Positions 46,102 to 57,580 of a stretch of 64,000 nt of DNA are shown one piece after another. The DNA comes from Paralvinella palmiformis. Its lineage: Eukaryota; Annelida; Polychaeta; Terebellida; Alvinellidae. The DNA is taken from assembly GCA_025642065.1 (NCBI GenBank), contig JAODUP010000315.1, positions 422,501 through 486,500 on the forward strand, in the 5' to 3' direction. Position 1 is the first letter of the stretch. Every line of letters begins with the position of its first letter. The translations under genes were made by a program, and so were the position numbers. Under the pieces are notes generated by a model. The model was not told the DNA's origin. It made no database searches and saw only the letters and a program-made list of their open reading frames with translations.

Positions 46102-46212
46102 ATGGCGGCAGCTGTATCGAGGCGTCTGGAGCGCGGTAAAGAACGTTTGATTAAAGAACAACAAATCCAAAGAAGACACACAAAGTTTAAAAGATTATCT
46201 ATATTGTGCTAA
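46102..46212 (+). CDS. Possible small ORF or first exon, divergent from the small gene
   Basis: ATGGCGGCAGC opens 36 codons beginning MAAAVSRRLERGKERLIKEQ, basic and helix-prone, ending at TAA. A possible donor (GCG|GTAAAG) falls after codon 11. It begins 333 bp from the start of the divergent gene at 45769, an arrangement common for bidirectional promoters. It is short and unsupported by any family. Confidence 0.25.
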   Translation: MAAAVSRRLERGKERLIKEQQIQRRHTKFKRLSILC

Positions 46213-46338
46213 TATTTATAACGATGCTGCCTAATTCTAAAGATGAATTTTATCATTCAGTTTTACATCGCCAATTTTGGAATAAAAGGATACGACACAG
46301 CATGGGATTCATTTAGTTCAGTTTCAGAGCGTTCGAAG

Positions 46339-46916
46339 CATTGACCTAAAAGAAAACTAGACCGAGCAGTCAGTGATATTTGAATAAGCCGCTATGACCA
46401 AAGAGCGCTGACTTCAGTTAGGGGCAAAAAGCAACGTTGAAGCGGCTACGCTTCGAGTTTTGAACCTATGAATACGGACATTTATTGTAATGTGTGCATT
46501 ATAATTATGTGTGTGCAGACAAACTGTATTATTCCTATCCTTATTATATGCCATGAAATATGTAAATGTCGTTTTATGTAAGTCCGTAGATCCAGTTTAG
46601 TTGGGATCAAACGCCAGAGACAGAAGAAGGCTTGTCGAATAGGTTAAATATAATAATAGTTAAGCTTAATTACCCGCCAAAAAAGCCCGCTTTAACAGCT
46701 ATTTTAAATGTGTCCCTTATGCTTACCGATGAAAAGATATCCTGTTTGTATTACTTTTACTCCCACAGCTTATGCAACCAACGACACAACAATAATTCAC
46801 CATGTTTATAAACTCGATTTTGCGGTCTGCGTTCCTTTTTTCCACGACCGGAAGTTGTGACCTGTTTGCCATCAAATCGGCGGCCGTGTTCGGTCTAGTT
46901 TTCATTCAGGTCAATG
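46339..46916 (-). mobile_element. P-element-like transposon, copy 1, with THAP exon
   Basis: Inverted ends CATTGACCTAAAAGAAAACT and AGTTTTCATTCAGGTCAATG bound 578 bp. A perfect 8-bp target duplication, GTTCGAAG, lies at 46331-46338 and 46917-46924. Eight-base duplications and a THAP domain are hallmarks of the P superfamily. Subterminal ACTTC(C/A)G and CCGGAAGT motifs are also inverted. No transposase catalytic region is present, so this is a non-autonomous derivative. Confidence 0.8.
46727..46803 (-). pseudogene. THAP-domain first exon in P-like copy 1
   Basis: The minus strand reads MVNYCCVVGCISCGSKSNTN then RISFHR, matching the start of a THAP zinc finger (Cys pair, then the IS-FHRFP region). 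It is followed directly by the donor GTAAGC. The rest of the finger and the transposase are absent from the element. The exon could splice into downstream host sequence. Confidence 0.6.
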
Positions 46917-46924
46917 GTTCGAAG

Positions 46925-47466
46925 CGTCTAACGGAGCAGATTAAACCGACAAAATCAGTTCGTTTCATTTGAAAACATCGATACGGCTTACTTCAAGCGA
47001 TCACGGAGAGGGGGTTCCCCGAACTTGCTGGTGTCCTATTTTAGTCTTGTATACTGTAGATGTATTAATATTTGTGCCCATTTATGGAGATAAAAATATC
47101 AGAATCAAGCGAAAAATCATTGTGTCTGTGTGTATTGGGGGGCGGGGGGGGGGGGGATATTTGCGTAAATGCGTGCGTGCGTGTGCGAGAATGTGTATTA
47201 ATGTATATATTTATTATTTGTTTCATTATTATTTATCAAGGAAATACAAGTGTCGACTTAATTATTTTTATTTGTTTACTAGTGTTATTGTGTTGTTGTT
47301 GTTGTTGTTGTGTTGTTGTTGGGGTTTTTTTTGGTGGGGGGGGTTGTTAAGAAAGACATGTTAACATAAAGAAAAAGCATGTTTTGTAGTAAACACTGGC
47401 AATCTTGATCCCAAACTGTATCAGTATTAATATGGAGAGCTCTGAAATCTCTAGAACCTATTTCAA

Positions 47467-47504
<38 letters not shown>

Positions 47505-47741
47505 AAAATAAAATTGAGACCAACAACTAATATGTCTCCTCAATTTTAATAAATTCCATCAAATACATCAACTTAATACCTTAAAAATCATAATTTAAGT
47601 ATAATGGACATATTTTAAGATTCTAGTCTTTTAGGGACATATTTTAAGATTCGAGTAATTATTCAAGTCATAAGGGAGCTCACCACAATCAAAAGAATCT
47701 TAGATTGTTGTAAGTCCCCAATATAGAGAAAATGTATTAAT

Positions 47742-47812
<71 letters not shown>

Positions 47813-48104
47813 AATAATATTGAGTTCAATTCTTGATAGCATTTGCCTAAAGGCATAAACTTATCTCTTTAAGTTCGAGGGCGACATTCAAAGCTCTACA
47901 TACGGTTCGGTTCATCATTGTCAGCGAAGTAAACTATTTGTAAACATTTCGTCTGACTTATGGTAGATCATATCTGTTATTAGCTCACTTCACGGACTTA
48001 TTTCCAAGAATGACCTTCCGTAACCAAACTCAATATCGATGCCTTTCCGCCAGGTGACGCTAAATACCGACGAATAACATGATAATGTGAAATTATCTGC
48101 AACT
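46925..48104. repeat. Intergenic with (G)n, (TA)n and (AC)n tracts
   Basis: Simple repeats are at 47138-47157 (G-rich), 47465-47501 (TA) and 47743-47811 (AC, about 34 units). No gene is supported; ORFs here are low complexity. Confidence 0.5.
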
Positions 48105-48112
48105 CAAGCGAC

Positions 48113-48516
48113 CATTGACCTGAAAGAAAACTAGACCGAGCACTCAGTGGTGATTGATTGGGCCGCCTTAACCAAACAGCGCTGACTTCCGGTAGGGGCA
48201 AAAAGCAACCTTGAAACGGCTGCGCTTCGACTTTTGAACCTACGAATACGGACAGTTATTGTGATATGTGTATTATAATTTTATGTGTGCAGAGAATCTG
48301 TATTACTCCTTTCCTATTATATGCAATGAAATATGCAAGTCCGTAGATCTAGTTTAGATGGGATCAAACGCCAGAGACGGGCTGGGGGTTGTCGATTAGG
48401 CTATATAGGCTCACCATGTTTATAAGCTTGATTTTAGCAGTCTCGTTTCCTTTTTGCCCCAACCGGAAGTTGGGACCTGTTTGCCATCAACGGTCTAATT
48501 TTCTTTCAGGTCAATG
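48113..48516 (-). mobile_element. P-element-like transposon, copy 2, THAP exon deleted
   Basis: The ends CATTGACCTGAAAGAAAACT and TTTTCTTTCAGGTCAATG are inverted. A perfect 8-bp target duplication, CAAGCGAC, lies at 48105-48112 and 48517-48524. At 404 bp it lacks the middle portion with the THAP exon, keeping only the ATG-proximal bases. Confidence 0.85.
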
Positions 48517-48659
48517 CAAGCGACGACAAATTGAAAATTCCAACATATCTGGCTTCCGTTTGTTTCCTCGTTACCATGTAGGCATTATACTTCGTCGGTC
48601 AGAATTTTTTAATTTCATTTTTGATTTTGCGTATTTTAGAATGTTTTCATGCACTATTT

Positions 48660-50085
48660 ACAAACATTTGATGACATTTAATACTGCATCAGATGGTGTG
48701 TCGTATCGAAGTCACCGATATGGTCACAGCACTGAAACAGCCTTGGTTCGAGTGAAATATGATATTATGATGTCAATTGATCAAGGTAAGCCAGTAATAC
48801 TTGTTCTTCTGGACCTGTCTGCTGCCTTTGATACAGTTGACCATAATGTACTTATCTCTAGGTTAAAAGACATGATTGGTCTGTTAGGTAGAGTACTTGA
48901 ATGGTTTAGATCCTATCTGGAACAACGCTCCCAGTGAGTGTCTGTTCATAGTATTTTATCTGACATTCAGTTTTTGTTATCTGGTGTACCACAGGGTTCA
49001 GTTCTTGGTTCTCTGGTTTTCACAATGTATACCCGTCCTCTTGGGATCATTGCGCAGCGATATGGGGTTAAATATCACTTGTATGCTGATGACAACACAG
49101 CTGTATAAATCACTGGATACTGACAATGAGCTAAATTTCTCCTCTTCCTTGAAGAATTTAGAACATTGTATTGCTGATATCCGGCTATGGATGACTCAAA
49201 ATGTTCTAAAACTAAATGATAATAAAACAAACATTTTATATTTGGCATCACCACATTGTGTTAAATCCCTAAAGACACCAGCATTACAGATGGGTGCATC
49301 TTCGATTACCCCTAATGGGTCAGTAAAAAATCTAGGGGTTATTTTTGACCAATGTATTAACATGTATGAACATGTCACATCAGTATGCCGAGCTGCCTAC
49401 TACCATCTTAAGAACATCCACTGTTTAAAAGCATTCTTGACAAAAGAATCACTTGTAACTGTAGTTTATGCCTTTGTTACATCTCGTATAGACTATTGTA
49501 ACTCCCTGTTATATGGCATATCTGATTATAACATTAATCGCCTTCAGCGAATTCAGAATAGTGCAGCTCGCATTGTAACAAATACTAGAAAATATGATCA
49601 TATTACCCCAATTCTTCAAAACTACATTGGCTACCTGTTAGACAGCGTATCCATTTTAAGATTCTGTTAATAACTTATAAATCTATTAATGATATGGCGC
49701 CAGAATACCTGTGTGAACTGGTTTCCATTAGAAAGTCATCCCGAAAACTCAGGTCATCCAGTCAGATACTATTGCAGGTGCCAGTGTCTCGGCTCAAGTC
49801 ATATGGTGATTGTGCGTTTAGTGTTGCAGCCCCCACTTTGTGGAATAAGTTGCCGGCAAATTATTAAAAACTGCGTCGTCTCTTGGAAATTTTAAGTCTC
49901 TTTTTAAAACACACCTATTTAAGGTCGCTTTCACAGATAAATAATTATTATCTTTTAAATCATTACAGCGTTTTACAGACATTACTTGGGGTATTATTAT
50001 ATTACATATTATTTGTACAGCGCCTTTGAATGGCTCCTGCTAGTAAGGGCGCTTTATTAAATATACATTATTATTATTATATATA
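48660..50085 (+). mobile_element. CR1/L2-group LINE, 5'-truncated
   Basis: The fragment starts inside the reverse transcriptase domain and runs to a 3' end with GGGCGCTTTATTAAATATAC and an (ATT)n tail, as in L2-like elements. About 1.4 kb remains of a full-length LINE. Confidence 0.85.
48670..49871 (+). pseudogene. LINE reverse transcriptase fragment
   Basis: Motif A reads LLDLSAAFDTVDH (about 48821). The block GVPQGSVLG and the catalytic YADD (49082-49093) are intact. They are followed by thumb-region blocks, including SRIDYCNSLLYGI and RLQRIQNSAARI. An in-frame TGA lies near 48935, and single-base shifts occur near 49105 and 49640. The CR1/L2/Crack-type non-LTR family is inferred from these motifs. 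It cannot make a full enzyme. Confidence 0.85.
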
Positions 50086-50135
50086 AATAAAGTGGACGGA
50101 TATCGACATATGAGCTAAACCTTCAGAAGCGAAAC

Positions 50136-50510
50136 GTTCTTGTCTTACAGCCACTTCAGCGTCTGAAGCAGGCTAAATCGGTTTGTAAATAATAATAATA
50201 ATAATAATGCATGTTTATATAGCGCCAGAACTAGGTAACCCTGTTCTGAGGCGCTGTACGATAATTATATCACTGACTCAGATCTGCTTCAATCCATCAC
50301 CTACTTCAACTCCCGACGGAGCATACAACGTCCTATCGGGTTCTCGTTTTATAGATAAGAGAACCAATCGCCATATGACAACATTGCAGCTCCCGGAGCC
50401 TCGAAATTAAAGAAATGAAAGATGAAACATCCCTCAGAGATAGCTAGTCCGAGAATGTAACACCCGTGCTACAGGTTTGTGGCCAACTATGCCAACACAT
50501 ACTGCCATAC
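50136..50510 (-). mobile_element. SINE family 1 split by an inserted family 2 SINE
   Basis: The 3' block of a family 1 copy (TTACAGCCACTTCAGCG, GCAGGCTAAATCGG) is at 50145-50178. Its middle and head (GAAATGAAAGATGAAACATC to the tRNA-like part) resume at 50400. The interval 50190-50394 is a minus-strand, 5'-truncated family 2 SINE with its (ATT)n tail. Confidence 0.6.
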
Positions 50511-50861
50511 TACCATACTGCCATCTGTCGGATGTAACAAACTTCAAACTAGGTGACTCGATAACAATGAGTTTTGACTTTGAAGGTTTTTAAAAACATT
50601 ATGTTTAACCACCACGATTATTAAAGTGATTGAAGATAGTGAGCTGTCGGGTAATTAAATAATTGCAGGAAATTTAGTCCCGTTCGTCATTACCAATAAA
50701 TGTCATAACGTTTTGAGGTAAATTAAGAGCTTGCTCCGTTGACTGACTACATTGAGAGGTCTGTTCTCCCGCTCGCTAGGGTTAAAACATTAAACAGTGA
50801 TACGTTCACACAAAATCGGTTTTTGTGGAATATATGTATCTGAAAATTCCCCCGTCTCTCT

Positions 50862-50905
<44 letters not shown>

Positions 50906-51170
50906 CAACACACACACACCCTTCTCTCTGTTTAATCTTTTCACAGCCAATGTCATCACATAAAGTTACTGCTCTCTCTATCTCTCTTGATGAATGTGTG
51001 TTGGTGTGTGTACGCGCGCGCATGTGTGTGTATGTATGTGTGTATAGTGGGGAAAGCCGCGTGCGTGCATTTAGATGTTGACTAGTGTTTCCACGAGTAG
51101 TACAAAATTGTCAGACCGAGTAACCGTAAGACATTATAACCGGACCGTGAACGGTTAATCGTACGCTTTA
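50511..51170. other. Intergenic with (AC)n at 50866-50920
   Basis: A (CT)n/(AC)n cluster and a GT-rich stretch near 51000 are the only features. ORFs across them are simple-repeat artefacts. Confidence 0.5.
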
Positions 51171-51182
51171 TTGCCCCGTACG

Positions 51183-51236
51183 ATGTTGAGCAGTGTCATT
51201 CTCAATTACAGTTACACTTTACCTTTGGCCAGCCTG
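51183..51236 (+). CDS. Possible first coding exon
   Basis: ATG opens 18 codons, MLSSVILNYSYTLPLASL, which end exactly at a perfect G|GTAAGT donor. The peptide is moderately hydrophobic and acid-free, like a targeting sequence. I found no matching downstream exon, so support is weak. Confidence 0.2.
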
Positions 51237-52638
51237 GTAAGTCACCAAATATTAAATGCTGCCTAAAGAAGGATTTATTTGAGTCAAAGTACTACTACAC
51301 GTAGCCCTTGAAGTGAAATTCCATTTTAATTGCACAAAATAGCCCACAAATATAGCGCGTACACAAATTAGCAACCATGTCGGCCTTTTTCATGTGAAAA
51401 AGAGAGTGGGTCACATGATCAGTTCCGTAGTAATTTATGCGGACACGTGGATAACAACAATCAGACCAGGGGTCAAATTATTGAACCAATGGATCAACGT
51501 AATTTTCCAAAGGGGGCCAAAAAGATAGTTTTTGTCAAAATCTCATCGAGGAGGATTGAAATTAAGGGGTCAATAAGATCGGGCCAGATTCAAAAGGGTC
51601 AGGATCAAATCTGCGGAGCATACCTGCAGTTGATCGTATAGATAATATAGCCCCTTGACGGATGTAGTAGTCGCTGACATGTGTATATGATACACTAACA
51701 CGGACAGAATAACAACTATATACTGACACTTTGACACTGCATCGCGTGCATATGTAGTGCTACGTCACATATGTACGCACACATTTCGTCATCTACGGTA
51801 AACGGACATTTACGAAACTGAACGATGAAAAACGAACGTTTCAGATTTCGGAACATTTGACATATATAACAGTTAACCGAGTATTTATTATGTGACCGGT
51901 TACTTGCTTAAAAAGGACCGTGACCGGTTAACCGTGTAATCGCGGAAACAATATTGTTGACCTAAAATCACTAAAGATGCAACAGTAGTACACCGGCTTA
52001 GGATTTATCAAACATAAAATAACAAATATTACAATTTACGCCATTATCAAAATCATGCCATATTTTATCTACGATAATATTTACACACATACCTATACCT
52101 TTCCGTTTATACAAAAAAAACTATAAACAAGAAAGAGATTACATTTTTACCCAGAATAGAAGACGTCTGGCTAGCATAACGGTATCCATCTTGTTTGTGT
52201 ATATACAGATGGCAATAAACAGATTATCTAAATATACTTGTTTGGTTTCCGTCTCTCCAGAATGTTTTAATTGTTTCGGTAGAGCGTGTTTCGGGTGGCA
52301 GATCTTCGTATATCCTTTACTTCTCATTATAACCTCATTCTAATATTGCTGGTGATCGGAAATTGTTTTAAAATAATGTTCGGATATAAAAGACTAACGA
52401 TATGCTGCCGTACATAGTATTTAGTTTTCTCGTTGTATAATTCTCGAGAAGAGGATATCTATTTTTAAACAGTACATTTTCTCGCGTTTCTAGGATTACT
52501 AAAGAAGTATGTTTCTGTTTTGTCGTATAATGATCTGGTTTGTTTGTGTTAGATAGTGGTCACTCACTCTGAATGATATTCCGTGCGTGATTGGTACAAT
52601 TTAATGTACGAAGTGGTTACGTATCCGAGCGTCGGAAC
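51237..52638. other. Intergenic, nothing recognised
   Basis: No repeat family or gene can be supported here; ORFs are short and unremarkable. Confidence 0.4.
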
Positions 52639-53224
52639 CATTGACCTAAATATAAAACTAGACCGAGCAGTCAGTAGCGTTTGAATTGGCAAACAGATCC
52701 CAACTTCCGGTCGAGGAAATGGGAACGCAGACTGGAAAAATTAGGTTTATAAACGTGGCGAATTATTGTTGTATCGCTGGTTACATAAGCCGTGTGCATG
52801 GAAGTAATACAAACGGGATATATCTTCATCCGTAAGTATAAGGAAGATATTTAAAATTAGCTGTTAAAGCGGGGAATTTTGGCGGGAAATTAAGCTTAAC
52901 TGTTATTATATTTAGCCTATACGACAACCCCCCCCCCCAGCCTATCTCTGGCGTTTAATCCCAATTAAACTAGATCTACGGACTTTAATAAAACGACTTT
53001 TACATATTTCATGGCATATACTAGGAGAGGAATAATACAGATTGTCTGCGCACACAAAATTATAATGCACACATCACAATAAATGTCCGTATTCGTAGAT
53101 TCAAAACTCGAAACGCAGCCGCTTCAACGTTGCTGTTTCACCTACCGGAAGTGAGCGCTTTTTGGTCATGGCGGTCCATTCAAACATCAATCATTGCTCG
53201 GTCTAGTTTTCTTTTAGGTCAATG
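52639..53224 (+). mobile_element. P-element-like transposon, copy 3, with THAP exon
   Basis: The ends CATTGACCTAAATATAAAAC and TTTTCTTTTAGGTCAATG bound 586 bp. The target duplication is GTCGGAAC (52631-52638) and ATCGGAAC (53225-53232), seven of eight bases equal. The orientation is opposite to copies 1 and 2. Confidence 0.82.
52755..52831 (+). pseudogene. THAP first exon in P-like copy 3
   Basis: The exon has the same 77-bp length as in copy 1 and reads ANYCCIAGYISRVHGSNTNG. The start codon is GTG instead of ATG, and the second zinc-binding Cys is Tyr. The donor GTAAGT is perfect. Confidence 0.55.
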
Positions 53225-53265
53225 ATCGGAACCTTGTACCTCAGCGTTATAGGTCCGAGCACTCA

Positions 53266-53460
53266 ATGCGCATGCGGCAATTATTCCTTGAATGCTATTA
53301 CTTCCTCTCAAGTATAGCGGCCGAGTATGTAGTAGTTATATTTGGGTTGAAAGCAGAAGATGCTTTTGATAGTTTTGAAGAGGTACAAACTAAAAAAAGA
53401 AGACGATCAGTAGAACAGCCGTGCGGCTTTACAGATAAACCTAGGAATCCTGGAATATAA
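53266..53460 (+). CDS. Possible terminal exon, unidentified
   Basis: A 64-codon frame ends with the basic stretch TKKRRRSVEQPCGF, and an AATAAA overlaps its stop region at about 53459. An NRF1-like TGCGCATGCGGC sits at its start. No family is recognised; coding status is doubtful. Confidence 0.2.
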   Translation: MRMRQLFLECYYFLSSIAAEYVVVIFGLKAEDAFDSFEEVQTKKRRRSVEQPCGFTDKPRNPGI

Positions 53461-53867
53461 TAAATTGATTTTCCCGTTCATGGAAATGTTTTTGAAATTG
53501 ACCAAATCTGAAAATCTCACGGAAAAAAATACTGCCTTTGGAAAAAAATCCACATTTCCTTGGCTGCGGGAAACATAAAATATCTAATGCATTTCTTATA
53601 ATTATAAATTATATTAATAGACTGAATCTAATATCTTCATTAAACGCTAGTAGCTGTAATTACAACTGCGTTCCCACCACTGACATTGATGTGAGCAGAT
53701 GAAAAACGATCGTGAAATTGCTCAGATTTATAATAATATTGATGATGCATGGTTCAGATGCTGAATACTCGGATATATATATATTTGTCCATTAAGGTTA
53801 TTTAGCTAACGATTTAAGGCTTTTGTTAATATTCTGAAGTTAATATTCTGTGTGTGTATGTATGCAC

Positions 53868-53911
<44 letters not shown>

Positions 53912-54186
53912 TGTTTGTTTGTTTGTGATAATATTGTCACAAGTGTTGTAATCCCTTCAAACCATCAAGCCATCCATCGCCTTTTCAAGTTAATGCTCAA
54001 AAGATTTATGTTAATATTTGCTTGTTCCCCAAATTATATCAACTACATCATTTATATTCTCAATCACAATCTATTGTTCGTGTTTTTTTTTTATTCTTCC
54101 ATTTAGACTTTTGTTCTGTATTCTGGACATGTTTTCACTGAGTAAAGCAAATGAAACTGTGTGTGTGTGTGTGTGTGTGTGTGCAC

Positions 54187-54234
<48 letters not shown>

Positions 54235-54470
54235 TTCGCGAAAACAGAGTGACTTTGTAGTAAAAATCATTTGGTATAACGTAATAACATTTTAAAATCT
54301 ACCTCGGATGTATTGTATTCTAAAATATGCCTATTTCTGACTATATAACCCTGAAGCGAGAAGAAATTACTAGACAGTCTCTCCACGGTCTCGCATAATT
54401 GTTTCCATTCAATAAACAGTAAATCATTCTGCGTACCCGGGATTCGTCCAGTAGAATTATTCTCCAGTAA
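53461..54470. repeat. Intergenic with (TA)n and (GT)n tracts
   Basis: TA tracts lie at 53868-53901 and 54190-54233 and a GT tract at 54159-54183. No gene is seen. Confidence 0.5.
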
Positions 54471-54479
54471 AACAGACGA

Positions 54480-54644
54480 CTTCGATTTGTTTTAAATATT
54501 TATTGTCGATCTATCTACAACAGACAGAAGTAGACCCCGTGTTGTTTTGTTTTGGTTTTACCCTGTATACGCTCAGTGACATTTAGCGAGAAGATGGTAG
54601 ACAGGCAGTCATCAGGAAGTCGTCGTAACATTCTGTAGGTAATG
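54480..54644 (-). other. Probable 3' UTR exon of the six-cysteine peptide gene
   Basis: It follows the acceptor CTTGCAATTGCAG and contains AATAAA at 54499-54504. It would be joined to the donor at 55116-55121. This is inferred from splice signals only. Confidence 0.35.
54499..54504 (-). terminator. Poly(A) signal of the six-cysteine peptide gene
   Basis: AATAAA on the minus strand, about 140 bp into the probable last exon (acceptor TTGCAATTGCAG at about 54645). This supports a 3' UTR exon here. Confidence 0.4.
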
Positions 54645-55128
54645 CTGCAATTGCAAGCGGAAGATGATGATGATGATGAGTACAAATAAAGATCAATGCA
54701 CAAACAATACGGCAACAATTGTATCTTAGACATTAGGTTTTTTCTTCTCGTGAAACGGTTGTTTGCCATCAGATATGACCAATCAGCGCCGCTGTACTGG
54801 TGGGGGGGGGACGTGTCTTGGCAAATCTTGTTATGTAGAGCAGTACTGTGTGCGTGCGTGCGTGTGAGTGCCTTTAACGGCCTTGCAGTCGGCATACAGA
54901 CGTTAACAGTCGCAGAAACACATTTATGATCATAATTTTCAACATAATTTTCCAAAACTTGAATATACCCATAAAGACTAATTATACGAAATGAAAATGC
55001 AAAACGGAACTACTAATAACCACATCATAGTGTCGAGACGACATATGTGTAACATAAACGATCACATTGATTACGAGTGTGGTCAGCGTGCGGGGACGCC
55101 GTTTGTACGAGTTCTACTCACATTTCAT

Positions 55129-55453
55129 TTAACTGCCGTACCATATCCCACAACACGGTGAACCTTCAACTCCCGAAGAGCCGCCACTGTGAAGGGAAAA
55201 TATACAAATACGGTTATCACACTTGCTTCCGTGGCACCGTTTACAGCACATTTGATGAGTTCCGATATCATCAGGAGTCTACGGAGTGTTTCAGCCGCTA
55301 ACAAAAAGCTGATTTTCTCATTTGACTGCAGAATAACCCCGCGGCTAAATGGCTCAGGTGTGATAAGAACTGAGTCTAAACACACATACTCGCGCGCGCG
55401 CACACACACACACAACAAAACGCGAGCGCACACACGCGTGCGCAAACACACTT

Positions 55454-55496
<43 letters not shown>

Positions 55497-55704
55497 TCCA
55501 GCATTTGCGCAAGTATACCTCACCCAAGATATGAGTAACACACACACACACTTACCAAACGACGGCGGCAATAGCCTCGGCGTAAGCTTGACATTCTGGT
55601 TCAGCAAAGCAGAAGTTGTACTCATTAAGGTCCTCGCATTCTGCTGATATCTGCATTATACTCATACAGAGTAAAGCTAAACCGAGTAAGAGGCGAGACA
55701 TCAT
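55129..55704 (-). CDS. Small secreted six-cysteine peptide, two coding exons
   Basis: Coding exon 1 is 55556-55704, starting MMSRLLLGLALLCMSIMQISA, a clear signal peptide. Its donor is TG|GTAAGT. Coding exon 2 is 55129-55186 (acceptor CCCTTCACAG) and completes a Cys codon. The product is 68 residues. The mature part of about 47 residues has six cysteines spaced C-x8-C-x5-C-x11-C-x10-CC, enough for three disulfides; it begins ECEDLNEYNFC and ends CCGIWYGS. Seven bases after the stop a perfect donor (GTGAGT) suggests a 3' UTR intron to an exon near 54480-54644. An upstream leader exon and TATA box complete a four-exon model. I do not recognise the family; defence, signalling or structural roles are all possible and nothing indicates which. 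Confidence 0.65.
55381..55497. repeat. Compound (CA)n(CT)n(AT)n repeat in the peptide-gene intron
   Basis: CA-rich, then CT, then AT tracts fill most of the 369-bp intron between the two coding exons. Confidence 0.85.
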
Positions 55705-56130
55705 AATCGCCAGTTCTCAACTGAAATTTAATAATATTAACAATAATAATAATAATACATCAACACAATACGTCGTAAATTTACAAATTTATTAGTATTG
55801 TGAAGGAAAAAAATATTGTTTACTAAGACAAGCTGAAGGTTCTGATTAAAACTAAGTCGTACATTATTCTCTGTTTAGTTTCACTTCTTATGAGGAAATA
55901 TGTCTAACTTATTCCTTCGTTGTAAAAATGTGTGTATTACCAGACGATTAAAAATGTGCGCAGTGAATTAAAGAAAACTATCTTGTAAATATCGCAAGTA
56001 GAACGTTTCCGAATAATTTCTTGGATGACGAGAATTTGTTTTTAAATTTTCCAGCATTAAGTACAAATAAATAAAGAAAGAATTTTCGTTTTAAAAGTGG
56101 CGCTGAAAACCGAGAGGCGCAATATCTCAC

Positions 56131-56172
56131 CTTGAAGATGTGCAACGTAAAAGACTAGAAGTGGCTTTTCGC
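56131..56172 (-). other. Probable 5' UTR exon of the six-cysteine peptide gene
   Basis: On the minus strand a donor CTTCAAG|GTGAGA ends this stretch about 35 bp after the expected start site. The matching acceptor AATTTCAG lies at 55721-55728, 16 bp before the start codon. Confidence 0.4.
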
Positions 56173-56195
56173 TGTCCAACTCGGACGACATCTAG

Positions 56196-56205
56196 CTTAT
56201 ATATA
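56196..56205 (-). promoter_or_regulatory. TATA box of the six-cysteine peptide gene
   Basis: The minus strand reads TATATATAAG, about 30 bp upstream of the inferred start of the leader exon. The order TATA, leader exon, donor fits a complete promoter. Confidence 0.5.
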
Positions 56206-57398
56206 CTGGTCATCGCCGACCATTGAAATACACAGGTGTCCGATCGAGAGATATTACGCCTGGGATGAGTCCGTGTCGTGGGAGTCGGGAGATCATCAAG
56301 ATTAATATCTCGGGGGAGGTGGGAGGGGGTTCTGTTTCTTTCTTCCACCGAAAGGTTCATCGATTTTGGCGTGGAATCTCGGCTTGCCGATTCGATGGAC
56401 GCCCACGAAGTCTGGCTCTTTAATTTGAATATTAATGGTGTGTTTGTCGCCATTTTGGAAGTCCATTCCGCTGATAAGATGGTCGTTTTCTTGAAGAATG
56501 TGGCGCCACCTGTCGAGTTGCTTTAATCGGGCCGTGCGATCTCTGCGTGTCTCCTACCTGAGTGGGCCATGCGTGACACCTGTGACGAATTAATCTCTAA
56601 GTTGCCTCCCAGGTGAGCGGGGAGAATTCGACACAGCGGGAGAACGCGTCCGTAAGATTTGCGAGATTTTCGAAATAATGAAATTAATCTGCAGATGCCA
56701 TCTAAAACGACATCGAGATCAGAACGAGATGTCGGATTTAGCCTGGATGATTATATCCACTGGCGATTGGTTGTTGTCAGTTAACGGTGATTAGTATTCA
56801 GACCACGTGATCTGTTGCGCGAACTGACCTCGAACTCGAGATTTTGTAGACAGATAAGTGATGTTTGTTGTTGTCGGTCTTACAGAGCGGGCCTCCATTC
56901 TGAAAATGAATCTTTGTGGAGGGGGGGGGGGATGTTTACTCTAAAATTATTCGGTTAGAAAAACAAACAAACCTATAAGCACGCTCATAAGGCCTGAGTA
57001 CTAATAACTGGTACACACATACATGTTCCTACCCCAAACTTCAACAAGATGGCGCGTGCGCATATGCACACATACTCTGATAGTGCTGTAAGACAAATGC
57101 AGCGGACGATATGATGCTCTCAGAATTGAAAAATCATGTCAACAATCAAATTATATAAATAATGAACGCTTCTATGCTAAAAGACTAGGAATGGTTGATG
57201 AAACATCGCTCCTTGTTGTGGGGCAAAAGTCATCATATAGAAATGGTCATTTGGGTTTCAAGAAAAGGTTGTGAGTGTCTTGACGATGTCACCAAAACGT
57301 AAATGTGAGACTCGACCCGAGCATTTACTGTTAGTTTATTTATATTTTGTGAATTGCTGTTTTATTCTGTGATGTATCATGTTGCTGTAATATGTAAA
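56206..57398. other. Upstream region of the peptide gene, nothing recognised
   Basis: Somewhat GC-richer than average, with (G)n near 56925. The overlapping ORFs on both strands around 56130-56520 carry no recognisable domain. Confidence 0.4.
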
Positions 57399-57580
57399 AT
57401 GTTGCTGCTTTACGGCCACTTTTGTGCACATGGTAGGCTAAATGGGCCGAGCGACCTCCAAAGGTAATGAGGCGAAGTGGAAAATGAAACACACTTCTGA
57501 CATAGCCCGGCCGAGATTTGAACCCAGGTGCTGTAGATCTGTGGCCAACCGCGCTACCGGTTAGGTCATGGAGTTGGGCC
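57399..57580 (-). mobile_element. SINE, family 1 (second subfamily)
   Basis: Nearly complete, with GGTTCAAATCTCGGC as B box region and the GGCCTAACCGGTAGCGCGGT-like head changed to GACCTAACC. It shares diagnostic differences with the copies at 13668 and 26867. Confidence 0.85.

Noticed and set aside
47072..47364. Cysteine- and valine-rich ORFs of 92 and 131 codons
   Set aside because: Products of GTT and GGG simple repeats; low complexity without structure expected of a protein.
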